The notes beneath the pieces are model-generated. The model was not told the origin of the DNA, made no database searches, and worked only from the letters and a program-made list of their open reading frames with translations. Of a DNA stretch of 64,000 nt, positions 1 through 9,743 are shown piece after piece; positions within the stretch are counted from its first letter, which is position 1, and each line of letters starts with the position of its first letter. This DNA comes from an uncultured Bradyrhizobium sp. Its GTDB lineage: Bacteria > Pseudomonadota > Alphaproteobacteria > Rhizobiales > Xanthobacteraceae. The DNA lies in the NCBI RefSeq assembly GCF_947648125.1, contig NZ_CANSMR010000021.1, positions 62,001 through 126,000 on the forward strand, written 5' to 3'. The translations under genes and the position numbers were made by a program.

Positions 1-420
1 GCAGCTGTCGTTCGAGCAGCGCAGAGCGTGTGGCCACTCGACGAGAGGCCAGCAGAAGCGGCAAGGTCATGATATGGTTCCGCGAGCGCGGAGCCGTAAG
101 GCCCGCGGCAGACTGGATTGCGTGTGGGCGTTGCGATTTCACCCGGGATTCGATCCCGGGACCCGCGTCAATTATCGCGCGGCGAACCCGGGAAGCGTGC
201 AGACCTGAACAACGTCGCCTCCTGCATTGGAATTGCGGAGCGCTCCCATAGCCCATTTCCAACCGATAGGCAACGTGAAGTTGTCGATCGCATTTTAACG
301 ATGCGTCGTGTGTGCGATGAGCCTCACCGCGCAGTTGGTGACCAAGGTCCCTTCACGATCCCGGTCAACGACGATAGTCTCGTGGGAGGGGCTAACAAGA
401 AACGTAGGTGGGAGACTCCA
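1..420. other. Intergenic region, no gene recognised
   Basis: No convincing coding sequence is seen. Short open frames here lack a ribosome binding site and resemble no family. A compact perfect hairpin (6-bp CCCGGG arms around a 7-base loop) lies at 142-160. It resembles a tRNA T-arm at first sight, but no acceptor, D or anticodon arm can be built around it. Near its right edge the region carries the GGGAG ribosome binding site of the aldo/keto reductase. Confidence 0.5.
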
Positions 421-1461
421 ATGACCCAACAACAACCCTCCGGTCGCGCGGCACTGCCGCGCCGCAGGCTTGGCCGCACCGGGCTCGATGTCTCCATTCT
501 CGGCTTCGGCACTGCGCCGCTCGGCGACCTCTTTGCGCGGCTCGACGACGCCACCGCGATCGCAGCAGCGGAGCGGGCGTTTGCATTGGGCGTGAATCTG
601 CTCGATTCCTCACCGCTCTATGGACATGGTCTCGCCGAGCATCGCTGCGGCACCGCGCTGCGCCGCGTGGCGCGCGACGACATCGTCGTCTGCACCAAGG
701 TCGGGCGGTGGATGGACGCGTTCCACGGCCGCGGCGACGGCTCGAACTTCGTCGGCGGCGCGCCGCATCGCGCGGTGGTCGATTATTCCTATGACGGCAC
801 CATGCGCTCCGTCGAGCAGTCGCTGCTGCGGCTCGGCACCGATCGCATCGACCTGCTCCTGATCCACGACGTCGACGTCTGGACCCATGGTGCCGATGCG
901 ATCGAAGCCAGGTTCCGCGAGGCGATGGAGGGCGCCTATGTCGCGCTCGACAAATTGCGCGCCGAGCGTGTGGTCAAGGGGATCGGGATCGGTGTCAACG
1001 AGGCCGAGATGTGCGTGCGCTTCGCCAAGGCCGGCACGTTCGACACCATGCTGCTCGCCGGCCGCTACTCGCTGCTGGAGCAGCCGGCGCTTGCCGAATT
1101 CCTGCCGCTCGCGCAAGCCCAGGGCATCGGTGTGATGCTCGGCGGCGTGTTCAACTCCGGCATCCTGGCGACCGGCGCAGTTGCCGGCGCCAAGTACAAT
1201 TACAAGGACGCGCCGCCCGACGTGATGCAGAAGGTGGCGGCAATCGAGCGCGTCTGCCGCGCGCACGGCGTGGCGCTCGCGACCGCCGCGCTGCATTTCG
1301 CGCTGGGCCATCCGGCGGTCGCGAGCGTCGTGCTCGGCGCGCAGACGCCGCAGGAGGTCGAGCGCAACGCCGCCGCATTGTCGTCGCCCGTCCCCGCCGC
1401 GCTCTGGCGCGACCTGAAAGCCGAGGGGCTGCTCGACCAGCACGCGCCGGTGCCGGCATGA
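421..1461 (+). CDS. Aldo/keto reductase (L-fucose/D-threo-aldose dehydrogenase-like)
   Basis: Predicted cytoplasmic NAD(P)-dependent oxidoreductase of 346 residues with a TIM-barrel fold. The N-terminal 'LGRTGLDVSILGFGTAPLG' strand is typical of the family. The catalytic tetrad is visible as Asp62 and Tyr67 (LLDSSPLYG), Lys93 (VCTKVG) and His149 (LLLIHD). The start at 421 is preceded by GGGAG at good spacing; the open frame runs further upstream but without family similarity. Its stop overlaps the next start in an ATGA, so the two genes are translationally coupled. With a lactonase-type amidohydrolase next door, oxidation of an aldose to an aldonolactone is the likeliest role; the sugar is inferred, not shown. 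Confidence 0.85.
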   Translation: MTQQQPSGRAALPRRRLGRTGLDVSILGFGTAPLGDLFARLDDATAIAAAERAFALGVNLLDSSPLYGHGLAEHRCGTALRRVARDDIVVCTKVGRWMDAFHGRGDGSNFVGGAPHRAVVDYSYDGTMRSVEQSLLRLGTDRIDLLLIHDVDVWTHGADAIEARFREAMEGAYVALDKLRAERVVKGIGIGVNEAEMCVRFAKAGTFDTMLLAGRYSLLEQPALAEFLPLAQAQGIGVMLGGVFNSGILATGAVAGAKYNYKDAPPDVMQKVAAIERVCRAHGVALATAALHFALGHPAVASVVLGAQTPQEVERNAAALSSPVPAALWRDLKAEGLLDQHAPVPA

Positions 1462-2312
1462 CGCGGATCGATGCCCATCACCATGTGTGGCGACTTTCGC
1501 GCGCCGATTACGGCTGGCTGACGCCTGAACGCGGGCCGATCTACCGCGACTTCGGCTTGGCCGACCTGATGCCGCACCTCGCCGCGGCCGCCATCGACGG
1601 CACGATCCTGGTGCAGGCGGCGCCGACCGAGGCGGAGACGGCGTTCATGCTCGACGTCGCCAAAGGCGCGGAGCTGGTACGCGGCGTGGTCGGCTGGATC
1701 GACCTCGATGCCGACGACGCCGCGGCGCGGATCGATGCGATCGCCGGGCGCGAGCTGCTGGTCGGCCTGCGGCCGATGGTGCAGGACATCGCCGACGACG
1801 ACTGGCTGCTGCGGCCGGAACTGGCCGCGCCGCTCGAGGCCATGGCGCAGTACGGCCTCGTGTTCGACGCGCTGGTATTGCCGCGCCATTTGCCGCGGCT
1901 CGTTCAGGTGGTCGATGGCCATCCGGACCTGCAATTCGTGCTCGACCATTTCGGCAAGCCGCAACTCGCAACCGGCGACATCGCGGCCTGGAAGGACGAC
2001 ATCGCGAGCCTTGCCGCACGGTCCAACGTCGTCTGCAAGCTGTCGGGCCTGGCGACGGAGGCCGCGCCGAACTGGCAGGTCGCCGATTTGCGCGAGGCCG
2101 TGGATCATGCACTGACATGCTTCGGCCCGCAGCGCATGCTGTGGGGCAGCGATTGGCCCGTCGTCAACCTCGCCGGCGGCTATGCACATTGGTTCGCAGC
2201 CGCAGAGAGCCTGCTTGCTGATTTGTCAAGTGAGGCAAGAGCTGCGATTTTCGGCGGCAATGCGGCGCGGGTCTATTTGTCAAGCCGCGGACGGCCAACA
2301 TCCCGGAAATAG
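1458..2312 (+). CDS. Amidohydrolase, L-fucono/L-rhamnono-lactonase type (COG3618)
   Basis: A 284-residue metal-dependent hydrolase of the amidohydrolase-2 group. The N-terminal metal-binding HHH (residues 7-9, in IDAHHHVW), a mid-protein FVLDHFGKP strand and the C-terminal LWGSDWPV motif are all present, as in sugar-lactonases and 2-pyrone-4,6-dicarboxylate lactonase relatives. It starts inside the stop of the aldo/keto reductase (ATGA overlap). Together they suggest sugar to lactone to sugar acid. A paralogue of the same family lies at 12870-13760. Substrate is inferred only. Confidence 0.82.
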   Translation: MTRIDAHHHVWRLSRADYGWLTPERGPIYRDFGLADLMPHLAAAAIDGTILVQAAPTEAETAFMLDVAKGAELVRGVVGWIDLDADDAAARIDAIAGRELLVGLRPMVQDIADDDWLLRPELAAPLEAMAQYGLVFDALVLPRHLPRLVQVVDGHPDLQFVLDHFGKPQLATGDIAAWKDDIASLAARSNVVCKLSGLATEAAPNWQVADLREAVDHALTCFGPQRMLWGSDWPVVNLAGGYAHWFAAAESLLADLSSEARAAIFGGNAARVYLSSRGRPTSRK

Positions 2313-2431
2313 CGCGTGCGGCGCGCCAAATTTGATCCACAGCGCGCCTTGATGAATCATTCCGGGATGGTCCATAAGCGGCGTCCGCGCCATCGGTGAT
2401 TTGGCGGCGCAACGGGGTGAGAGAGACAGGC

Positions 2432-4771
2432 GTGGCAAAGATCCATCATCAGATTGCGCAGGAGCTGGGAGTTCGCGACGAGCAGGTCGAGGCGGCGGTG
2501 ACGCTGCTCGACGGCGGCGCCACGGTGCCGTTCATTGCGCGATACCGCAAGGAGCTCACCGGCGCGCTCGATGACGCCCAGCTGCGCACGCTGGAAGAGC
2601 GGCTGACATACTTGCGGGAGCTCGAGGAGCGCCGCACCGCGGTGCTCAACTCGATCCGCGAGCAGGGCAAGCTCGATGCCGCGCTCGAGGCCCAGATCAT
2701 AGCTGCCGACAGCAAAGGCCGCCTGGAAGACATCTATCTGCCGTACAAGCCGAAGCGCCGCACCAAGGCCGAGATCGCCAAGGAGGCCGGGCTCGAGCCG
2801 CTTGCCGATCAGCTGTTGACGCAACCGCAGAACGATCCGAACGAGGCCGCGGCTCCCTTCGTCAATGCCGAGAAGCAGGTCGCCGACGTCGCCGCCGCGC
2901 TGGACGGCGCGCGCGCGATCCTGGTCGAGCGCTTCGCCGAGGATGCCGACCTGATCGGCGCGCTGCGCGAGGAGATGTGGTCGAACGGCATCATGGCCTC
3001 GACCGTCCGTACCGGCAAGAAGACCGAGGGCGAGAAGTTCAAGGACTATTTCGATTTCTCCGAGCCGCTGCCGAAGCTGCCGTCGCACCGCATCCTGGCG
3101 CTGTTCCGCGGCGAGAAGGAGGAGATCCTCGACCTCGCGATCAAGCCGGAAGCCGAGGCGCCGGCGGTCGGCGTGCCCGGCCTCTACGAGCTCAGGATCA
3201 TGAACCGCTTTGCGATCTCGAGCCAGGGCCGCAAGGGCGACAAGTGGCTGACCGAGACGGTGCGCTGGGCCTGGCGCACCAAGATCCAGATCCATCTCAA
3301 CATCGACCTGCGGATGCGGCTATGGACCGCGGCAGAGACCGAAGCGGTGCGCGTGTTCGCCTCGAATCTGCGCGACCTGCTGTTGGCGGCGCCAGCCGGT
3401 CCGCGCGCCACCATGGGGCTCGATCCCGGCTATCGCACCGGCGTCAAGGTCGCGGTGATCGATGCCACCGGCAAGGTGGTGGCGCACACGGCAATCTTTC
3501 CGCACGAGCCGCAACGGCGCTGGGACGAGGCGCTGGCCATCCTCGGCAAGCTCGCGATCGAGCATGGCGTCGAGCTGATCGCGATCGGCAACGGCACGGC
3601 CTCGCGCGAGACCGACAAGCTCGCTGCCGAGCTCGTGAAGCGGCTACCCGAGCGCAAGATGACCAAGATCGTGGTCTCCGAAGCCGGCGCATCGGTCTAC
3701 TCGGCCTCCGCCTTCGCCTCGAGCGAACTGCCCGACCTCGACGTTACCATTCGCGGCGCAGTCTCGATCGCGCGGCGCCTGCAGGATCCGCTGGCCGAGC
3801 TGGTCAAGATCGAACCGAAGGCGATCGGCGTCGGCCAGTACCAGCATGATCTCGGCGAGGCCAAGCTCGCGCGCTCGCTCGATGCCGTGGTGGAAGACTG
3901 CGTGAACGCGGTCGGCGTCGATGCTAATACCGCCTCGGTGCCGCTGCTCTCGCGGGTGTCCGGCATCGGGCAGGGGCTGGCGCAGAGCATCGTGCAGCAT
4001 CGCGACGCCAACGGCCCGTTCAAGTCGCGCAAGGCGCTCAAGGAGGTGCCGCGGCTCGGGCCGAAGGCGTTCGAGCAGTGCGCCGGCTTCCTGCGCATCA
4101 GCAATGGCGAGGATCCGCTCGATTCATCCGGCGTGCATCCGGAGGCCTATCCGGTGGTGCGTCGTATCCTCGAAGCGACCAAGAGCGACATCAAGGCGCT
4201 GATCGGCAATGCCGACGTGGTGCGCGGGCTCAGGCCGCAATCCTTCGTCGACGATACGTTCGGTCTGCCGACCGTCACCGACATTCTGCGCGAACTGGAG
4301 AAGCCCGGCCGTGATCCGCGTCCGGCGTTCAAGGCGGCGGTGTTCAAGGACGGCGTCGAGGAGGTCAAGGACCTCAAGCAGGGCATGATCCTCGAGGGCA
4401 CCGTGACGAACGTCGCCGCCTTCGGCGCCTTCGTCGATATCGGCGTGCACCAGGATGGCCTGGTACACATCTCGGCGATGTCCAGGAATTTCATCAAGGA
4501 TCCGCGCGAGGTGGTGAAGCCGGGCGACATCGTCAAGGTCAAGGTGCTGGACGTCGAGGTCGCGCGCAAGCGGATCGCGCTGACCTTGCGGCTCGACGAC
4601 GAGGTCGGGCCGAAGAAGGACAATGCCGGACCGTCGCGCGATTTCTCGCGCGGCTCCGCCAAGATGACGTCGTCGGCTCCGCGCAAGCCGCAGGAGCAGT
4701 CCGGCGGCGGCGCGCTCGCCGAGGCGCTACGCCGGGCGGCCGAGAAGAGCGGGCGCGGCAAGCCGACCTAG
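2432..4771 (+). CDS. tex: Tex family transcription accessory protein (S1 RNA-binding)
   Basis: A full-length Tex protein of 779 residues, a cytoplasmic nucleic-acid-binding factor related to Spt6. In order it shows the N-terminal helical Tex domain ([16 protein letters not shown]), a YqgF/RNase-H-like central domain ([17 protein letters not shown]), helix-hairpin-helix elements ([20 protein letters not shown]) and a C-terminal S1 domain at about residues 650-720 ([20 protein letters not shown]), then a low-complexity charged tail. The GTG at 2432 is chosen because it gives the canonical [13 protein letters not shown] start and has an upstream purine-rich site; an in-frame start at 2396 adds 12 unmatched residues. 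It is convergent with the catalase and looks monocistronic. Confidence 0.95.
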   Translation: MAKIHHQIAQELGVRDEQVEAAVTLLDGGATVPFIARYRKELTGALDDAQLRTLEERLTYLRELEERRTAVLNSIREQGKLDAALEAQIIAADSKGRLEDIYLPYKPKRRTKAEIAKEAGLEPLADQLLTQPQNDPNEAAAPFVNAEKQVADVAAALDGARAILVERFAEDADLIGALREEMWSNGIMASTVRTGKKTEGEKFKDYFDFSEPLPKLPSHRILALFRGEKEEILDLAIKPEAEAPAVGVPGLYELRIMNRFAISSQGRKGDKWLTETVRWAWRTKIQIHLNIDLRMRLWTAAETEAVRVFASNLRDLLLAAPAGPRATMGLDPGYRTGVKVAVIDATGKVVAHTAIFPHEPQRRWDEALAILGKLAIEHGVELIAIGNGTASRETDKLAAELVKRLPERKMTKIVVSEAGASVYSASAFASSELPDLDVTIRGAVSIARRLQDPLAELVKIEPKAIGVGQYQHDLGEAKLARSLDAVVEDCVNAVGVDANTASVPLLSRVSGIGQGLAQSIVQHRDANGPFKSRKALKEVPRLGPKAFEQCAGFLRISNGEDPLDSSGVHPEAYPVVRRILEATKSDIKALIGNADVVRGLRPQSFVDDTFGLPTVTDILRELEKPGRDPRPAFKAAVFKDGVEEVKDLKQGMILEGTVTNVAAFGAFVDIGVHQDGLVHISAMSRNFIKDPREVVKPGDIVKVKVLDVEVARKRIALTLRLDDEVGPKKDNAGPSRDFSRGSAKMTSSAPRKPQEQSGGGALAEALRRAAEKSGRGKPT

Positions 4772-4794
4772 GTCCGCGGTGCCGGCGCAATTCC

Positions 4795-4906
4795 GTTCCC
4801 GTCATGCTGAGAAGGCCGCGGAGCGGCCGTCTCGAAGCACGACGGGCCCGAGTGCGGCCGTTCATCCTTCGAGGCGCGCTCCGCGCGCACCTCACGATGA
4901 CGGGAC
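4795..4906. repeat. Palindromic intergenic repeat between tex and catalase
   Basis: A 112-bp element with inverted ends (CCCGTCA and TGACGGG) and GC-rich internal hairpins (GGCCGCGGAGCGGCC and GCGCGCTCCGCGCGC). It lies between two convergent genes, so it may act as a bidirectional terminator. The architecture is that of short palindromic intergenic elements found in bradyrhizobial genomes; assignment to a named family needs a genome-wide search. Confidence 0.65.
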
Positions 4907-4921
4907 CAAAGGCGGCGCGCG

Positions 4922-6385
4922 TTACAACTTACCCGCGGCAAACCGCGTGAGCGCCTCCGCCACACCCTTGCCGTAGGCCGGATCGGCCTTGCTGCAATTC
5001 GCAACATGCCGTTCCTGGATGTGCTTCGACGCCTGGCCGACCTGGCGGGCGGTGTTGTCGAACAGCGCCTGCCTTTGGTCAGCATTCATCTTGCGGAACA
5101 GGTCGCCCGGCTGCTGCCAGTGGTCGTCATCCACGCGATGATCCCAGTGCGCAGCCGCGCCTGAAATTTCGAGCGGCGCCTCGTTCAGCTGCGGCTGGTC
5201 GGTCCACTCGCCATGGCTGTTCGGCCAATAGGTCAGCGTGGCGCCCAGATTGCCGTCGGTGCGCATCGCGCCGTCGCGGTGGTAGCTGTGGAACGGGCAT
5301 TTCGGCGCGTTGACCGGGATCTGGTGGTGGTTGACGCCGAGCCGGTAGCGTTGCGCGTCGCCATAGGAGAACAGGCGGGCCTGCAGCATCTTGTCCGGCG
5401 AATAGCCGATGCCGGGCACGACATTGGCGGGCGCGAACGCCGCCTGCTCGACCTCGGCAAAGAAGTTCTCCGGGTTACGGTTGAGCTCGAAGTGCCCGAC
5501 CTCGATCAAGGGATAGTCCGCCTTCGGCCACACCTTGGTCAGATCGAACGGGTTGAACGGGAAGGCCTTGGCCTGCGCATCCGTCATCACCTGGATGAAC
5601 AGCGTCCAGCGCGGGAAGTCGCCGCGCTCGATGCTGTTGAACAGGTCGCGCTGGTGGCTCTCGCGGTCCTTGCCGACCAGCGCCTCGGCCTCGGCGTCGG
5701 TTAAGTTCTGGACACCCTGCTCGGTGCGGAAATGGAATTTAACCCAGACGCGCTCGTTGTTGGCGTTGATCATGCTGTAGGTGTGGCTGCCGAAGCCGTG
5801 CTGGTGACGGAAGCTCCTCGGGATGCCGCGCTCGCTCATGACGATGGTGACCTGGTGCAGCGCTTCCGGCAGCAGCGTCCAGAAATCCCAATTCATGTCG
5901 GGGTCGCGCACCCCCGTGCGCGGGTGCCGCTTGATCGCGTGGTTGAGGTCGATGAAGCGCAGGGGATCGCGGAAGAAGAACACCGGCGTGTTGTTGCCCA
6001 CCACGTCCCAATTGCCTTCGTCGGTGTAGAATTTCAGCGCGAAGCCGCGGATGTCGCGCTCGGCGTCCGCCGCGCCGCGCTCGCCGGCAACGGTCGAGAA
6101 CCGCGCGAACATCGGCGTCTGCTTGCCGATCTGCGAGAAGATGCTGGCCTTGGTGTAGCGCGTGATGTCGTGGGTGACGGTGAAGGTGCCGTGCGCGCCG
6201 GCGCCCTTGGCGTGCATCCGACGTTCCGGGATCACTTCGCGGTGAAAGTGCGCCAGCTTCTCGATCAGCCAGACATCCTGCATGAGCGCCGGCCCGCGCG
6301 GGCCCGCCGTCATGATGTTCACATTATCGGCAACGGGGGCGCCGGAGGCGTGGGTCAGAAATGGTCTTTTGGTCTCGTCGTTCAT
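4922..6385 (-). CDS. katA: Monofunctional heme catalase (small-subunit, clade 3 type)
   Basis: Decomposes hydrogen peroxide to water and oxygen. At 487 residues it is a small-subunit heme catalase. Catalytic His58 lies in [11 protein letters not shown] and Asn131 in VGNNTPVFF; the proximal heme-ligand Tyr341 lies in [13 protein letters not shown]. The start at 6385 has AAGGAG seven bases upstream; the open frame extends further but without catalase similarity. No signal peptide, so cytoplasmic. No oxyR-like regulator is adjacent. The gene stands alone, convergent with tex. Confidence 0.95.
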   Translation of the reverse strand: MNDETKRPFLTHASGAPVADNVNIMTAGPRGPALMQDVWLIEKLAHFHREVIPERRMHAKGAGAHGTFTVTHDITRYTKASIFSQIGKQTPMFARFSTVAGERGAADAERDIRGFALKFYTDEGNWDVVGNNTPVFFFRDPLRFIDLNHAIKRHPRTGVRDPDMNWDFWTLLPEALHQVTIVMSERGIPRSFRHQHGFGSHTYSMINANNERVWVKFHFRTEQGVQNLTDAEAEALVGKDRESHQRDLFNSIERGDFPRWTLFIQVMTDAQAKAFPFNPFDLTKVWPKADYPLIEVGHFELNRNPENFFAEVEQAAFAPANVVPGIGYSPDKMLQARLFSYGDAQRYRLGVNHHQIPVNAPKCPFHSYHRDGAMRTDGNLGATLTYWPNSHGEWTDQPQLNEAPLEISGAAAHWDHRVDDDHWQQPGDLFRKMNADQRQALFDNTARQVGQASKHIQERHVANCSKADPAYGKGVAEALTRFAAGKL

Positions 6386-6818
6386 CGAAAGCTCCTTGCT
6401 GGAAGTCAGCACTCGTCGTTCCGGCCCTGAGGCAAGCCGGGTGAAAGACGATTGCATCGCGGATGGGTTACGGCCGGCGCGACGGGGGGACCCGGTGATC
6501 GACAAATTGTGAACCGCGTCTACGATCCTGCCGCGACGACGTCGTTTCTTGGATGAGCGCAGGATTAAGAAACCCGGCGGATCGATTCAACGCGCGCTAC
6601 CCGCTGATTCCAGCCAAATGTCCGTCGATCTCGGCCAACGCAGTCGCGGCCCGTGATCCAGCCATTTGCTGCGCGAGCCGGCGCGTTCGCCAATCCTAAA
6701 TCCGGCGTCAGAATCTGGCGCATTTGTCAGTTGAAGTCGGCCTCACGCTTGCGTCTTGTGGTCATGCTCTGCATGCGGCGACACGAGGTTCGCCGCGGTC
6801 CCAATCAGGGAGGATTTC
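6386..6818. other. Divergent intergenic region (catalase / Gly-rich protein)
   Basis: About 430 bases between two divergent genes. It must hold both promoters and it supplies the AAGGAG site for the catalase and the GGGAGG site for the secreted protein. No further gene, clear operator or RNA is recognised. Confidence 0.5.
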
Positions 6819-7340
6819 ATGACGAACAGGCTCTTCACGGTTCTCACGGCGGCGACGCTCGCCGTCAGCGTTGCGCTTGCACCCGTAGCCTTCGCCAGAG
6901 GTGGTGGCGGCGGTGGCGGTGGGCACGGCGGTGGCGGCTTCGGCGGCGGCCATGGCGGCGGTTTTGGTGCCGCGATGGGCGGCGGCATGCACGGTGGCGG
7001 TTTTGGCGGCGGAATGCATGGCGGTGGTTTCGGCGGCGGCATGCGCGGTGGAGGTATGGCGTTCGCCGCCATGGGCGGCGGCGGACATTTTGCCGGTGGG
7101 CATTTTGGCGGCGCGCGCTTCGCCGGTGCACCGGCGTTCGGGCCGCGATTCGCCGGCGCCGGATTCCACGGCTCGCACTTCTTCCATCATGGCGGTTTCT
7201 TCCACCACCATCACCGCTTCCATCGCTTCGCCTTCTTCGGCGGGCCCGCCATCTATGCCGGTTACTATGACGGCTGCTACCGCAGGGTATGGACGTCGTA
7301 TGGGCTGCAATGGGTCAATGTGTGCGGGGACTATTGGTGA
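6819..7340 (+). CDS. Secreted Gly/His-rich low-complexity protein
   Basis: A 173-residue protein of unknown function. Residues 1-27 form a signal peptide ending VALAPVAFA, predicting export. The mature part is a Gly-rich tract with repeats of the type MHGGGFGGG, followed by a His/Phe-rich stretch (HHHHRFHRFAFFGG) and a C-terminal Tyr/Cys/Trp segment resembling the ends of small bradyrhizobial secreted proteins. The start at 6819 is supported by GGGAGG. The His-rich part could bind metals, but that is speculation. It lies just upstream of, and parallel to, a two-component system. Confidence 0.75.
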   Translation: MTNRLFTVLTAATLAVSVALAPVAFARGGGGGGGGHGGGGFGGGHGGGFGAAMGGGMHGGGFGGGMHGGGFGGGMRGGGMAFAAMGGGGHFAGGHFGGARFAGAPAFGPRFAGAGFHGSHFFHHGGFFHHHHRFHRFAFFGGPAIYAGYYDGCYRRVWTSYGLQWVNVCGDYW

Positions 7341-7432
7341 TCGCCCAACGAACCGCACCGTTGTCGCGGTCGTCGCCAGGCGTTCCATCCAGCCCCGGAA
7401 TGGGATAGTCTGGCGGCGACCGTTGCGGGGCG

Positions 7433-7486
7433 CTCGGAGAGTTTGAGAACTCGGGGAGTTCAGGACAACTCGGAGAGTTCAAGAAC
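7433..7486 (+). repeat. Three tandem 17-19 bp repeats before response regulator
   Basis: Three head-to-tail copies of a unit close to CTCGGAGAGTTCAAGAA occupy 7433-7449, 7450-7468 and 7469-7486, ending exactly at the start codon of the response regulator. Each copy contains a GGAG/GGGAG core, the last acting as its ribosome binding site. They could be direct-repeat binding sites for an OmpR-type regulator or a duplicated translation-initiation region; neither is proven. Confidence 0.6.
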
Positions 7487-8179
7487 ATGACCGGAGCTCA
7501 CCGCCGCATTCTCGTCGTCGAGGACGATCCGGAGACCGCCGGTCAGCTCGTCGAGGAGCTGACCACCAGCGGCTATGAAGTGGATCTGGCTGCGAACGGC
7601 CGCGAGGCGCTGAGCCAGGGGGCGGCACGCGACTACGCCGTGATCACGATCGATCGCATGCTGCCGGACATCGACGGCATCACGGTGATGCGCCAGATGC
7701 GCGACGACGGCATCGCGGTGCCGTTCCTGATCATCAGCGCGCTCGGCGAAGTCGACGACCGCGTGCGTGGCTTGCGCGCCGGTGGCGACGACTATCTGGT
7801 CAAGCCGTTTTCCTTTGTCGAGCTGCTGGCGCGGCTGGAGGCGCTCGGACGCCGCAGCGAGACCGTTGCCAAGGAGACCATCCTGCGGGTCGGCGATCTC
7901 GCGGTCGATCTGATCGCGCGGACGGCGAGCCGCGGCGGCCGGAAAATTCCGCTGCTGCCCAAGGAGTTTCAGCTGCTCGAATATCTCGCGCGCAACGAAG
8001 GCCGCGTGGTGTCGCGCGCCATGCTGCTGCAGCACGTCTGGGACCTGCACTTCGATCCCTCGACCAACATCATCGATGTCTATGTCGGCCGGGTGCGCCG
8101 CAAGGTCGACGACCAGCAAGCCTATCCGCTGATCCACACGATCCGCGGCATCGGGTACTGCCTCCGTGCTCCTGGCTAA
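7487..8179 (+). CDS. OmpR/PhoB-family response regulator
   Basis: A 230-residue two-component response regulator. The receiver domain (about 1-120) shows the acidic pocket (VVEDD, residues 11-14), phospho-acceptor Asp56 (ITIDRMLPDIDG) and Lys106 (YLVKPFS). The C-terminal winged helix (about 135-228) has PLLPKEFQLLEYLARN and DVYVGRVRRKVDD, typical of OmpR/PhoB DNA-binding domains. Its end overlaps the kinase start by 14 bases, so the two are co-translated. A tandem repeat directly before the start may be part of its regulation. Confidence 0.93.
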   Translation: MTGAHRRILVVEDDPETAGQLVEELTTSGYEVDLAANGREALSQGAARDYAVITIDRMLPDIDGITVMRQMRDDGIAVPFLIISALGEVDDRVRGLRAGGDDYLVKPFSFVELLARLEALGRRSETVAKETILRVGDLAVDLIARTASRGGRKIPLLPKEFQLLEYLARNEGRVVSRAMLLQHVWDLHFDPSTNIIDVYVGRVRRKVDDQQAYPLIHTIRGIGYCLRAPG

Positions 8180-9539
8180 AACCCTCAGATCGTCGACGTT
8201 TCGCCTGGCGTTGATCGCCATCGGTACGTTCGGCCTCATCGTGTCCGTGATCTTCGCCTATGTCTACTGGTCGACGCTGTCCTATGTGCGCGACAGGTCC
8301 GACCGCGCCATCATGACCGAGCAGGCAAGCCTCGACGATGCCTATGCGCGGTCCGGCCGCGATGGCCTGACCGCGCTGATCGCGCAACGCATCGCAAACA
8401 AGGGTCTTGCCGATCAGGTTTATCTGCTGATTGGCCCCAGCTCAGTGGTGCTGGCAGGAAATCTCAAGCAATGGCCGGCGGACACCGTTGGGGATGGATG
8501 GACGGAATTCCGAACCTCGCTGCCACAGTCCGCTTCGGGAACCGCGCTCGTGCGCGCCGTGACGAAGACCCTGCCGAGCAGTGATCGGTTGCTGGTCGGC
8601 CGCGACATCAGCGATCTCGACGGCTTCATGGCGCAGATCAGGGCCGCGGGCATCGCGGTTGTCGTGCTGATCATCGGCCTTGCGGCTGCCGCCAGCATCG
8701 GGGTCACACGGCGAACAGTCGGCCGGATCGAGTCGATCAATGCGACCAGTCGCGCCATCATGCTCTCGGGCCTCGACCAGCGTATCCCGCTCCATGGCAG
8801 TCATGACGAATGGGATCGCGTCGCCGAGAACCTCAATCTGATGCTGGATCGGATCCAGACCCTGATGGGCGACGTCAAGCAGGTCAGCGAGAATATCGCG
8901 CACGACCTGCGCACGCCGCTGACCCGCATGCGCGGCCGGCTCGAGAAGGCCTATCACGCCCCGCGCAACGGGGAGGGCGATGCGGCGCTGATCGGCGACA
9001 CCATCGCCGATCTCGACGCGGTGCTCGGGATGTTCGCATCGATCACGCGGATTTCAGAGATCGAGACGCGGGCCCGAAAGGGCGCGTTCCGCACCGTCAA
9101 TCTGGTCGAGATCGCCGGCGAGGTGGTCGAGCTCTACGATGCCGCCGCTGAGGAGGTCACCACCGATCTGGACCTTGCAGGCGATCCGGCGGTGCTGGTC
9201 ACCGGCGATCGCGACCTTCTGTTCGACGCCATCGCCAATCTCGTCGACAACGCCATCAAGCACGGCCGTCCGGGCGGACGGGTGACCGTGACCTGCGACA
9301 ATGACGAGGGCGGGCCGGTGATTTCGGTCGCCGATAACGGTCCCGGCATTCCCGCCGAACAGCACGATCAGGTCTTCAAGCGCTTCTATCGGCTCGAGCA
9401 GAGCCGCTATACACCGGGCAACGGCCTCGGCCTCAGCCTGGTCGCGGCGGTCGCGAGCCTGCACGGCGCACGCATCGAATTGCGCGACAACGCGCCGGGA
9501 CTGTTGTGCAGGCTCCGCTTTCCCGTCGCGGAAGCGTAG
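8166..9539 (+). CDS. Two-component sensor histidine kinase
   Basis: A 457-residue inner-membrane sensor kinase, partner of the preceding regulator. Transmembrane segments lie at about 13-34 and 160-180 and flank a periplasmic sensor region of about 125 residues. A HAMP linker follows, then the H-box with phospho-acceptor His246 (IAHDLRTPLTRMRG), and an HATPase domain with N-box (LVDNAIKHG), G1 (VADNGPGIP) and G2 (GNGLGLSLV). The GTG start at 8166 overlaps the regulator gene by 14 bases. The signal sensed is unknown. Confidence 0.92.
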   Translation: MLLAKTLRSSTFRLALIAIGTFGLIVSVIFAYVYWSTLSYVRDRSDRAIMTEQASLDDAYARSGRDGLTALIAQRIANKGLADQVYLLIGPSSVVLAGNLKQWPADTVGDGWTEFRTSLPQSASGTALVRAVTKTLPSSDRLLVGRDISDLDGFMAQIRAAGIAVVVLIIGLAAAASIGVTRRTVGRIESINATSRAIMLSGLDQRIPLHGSHDEWDRVAENLNLMLDRIQTLMGDVKQVSENIAHDLRTPLTRMRGRLEKAYHAPRNGEGDAALIGDTIADLDAVLGMFASITRISEIETRARKGAFRTVNLVEIAGEVVELYDAAAEEVTTDLDLAGDPAVLVTGDRDLLFDAIANLVDNAIKHGRPGGRVTVTCDNDEGGPVISVADNGPGIPAEQHDQVFKRFYRLEQSRYTPGNGLGLSLVAAVASLHGARIELRDNAPGLLCRLRFPVAEA

Positions 9540-9594
9540 GGTTAGTGTCGCGAGAATGCGGATATGTGTCCGCCGGCCGTGCAACAAACTTGGT

Positions 9595-9726
9595 GTCGTC
9601 CCGGGCAAGCGAAGCGCGACCCGGGACCCATAGCCACCAATGCGAATTGCTTTGCTGCGCTGGGGCCACAGCTCACTCCTGCAATGCAACCCGGTGGTCA
9701 TGGGTCCCTGCTTTCGCAGGGACGAC
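9595..9726. repeat. Intergenic repeat family A, copy 1
   Basis: A 132-bp element framed by GTCGTCCCGGGCAAGCGAAG at the left and CCCTGCTTTCGCAGGGACGAC at the right. The right end is a hairpin (CCCTGC...GCAGGG). It lies between the convergent kinase and NADPH-reductase genes. A second copy in inverse orientation is at 32273-32402, with matching ends and similar middle, so this is a dispersed repeat. Confidence 0.8.
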
Positions 9727-9743
9727 GATGTGGCGAGAGCAGG

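Noticed and set aside
142-160. tRNA-like T-arm sequence CCCGGG-ATTCGAT-CCCGGG
   Set aside because: Loop bases do not align with the TTCRA rule when the stem is placed correctly, and no D, anticodon or acceptor arms can be formed around it.
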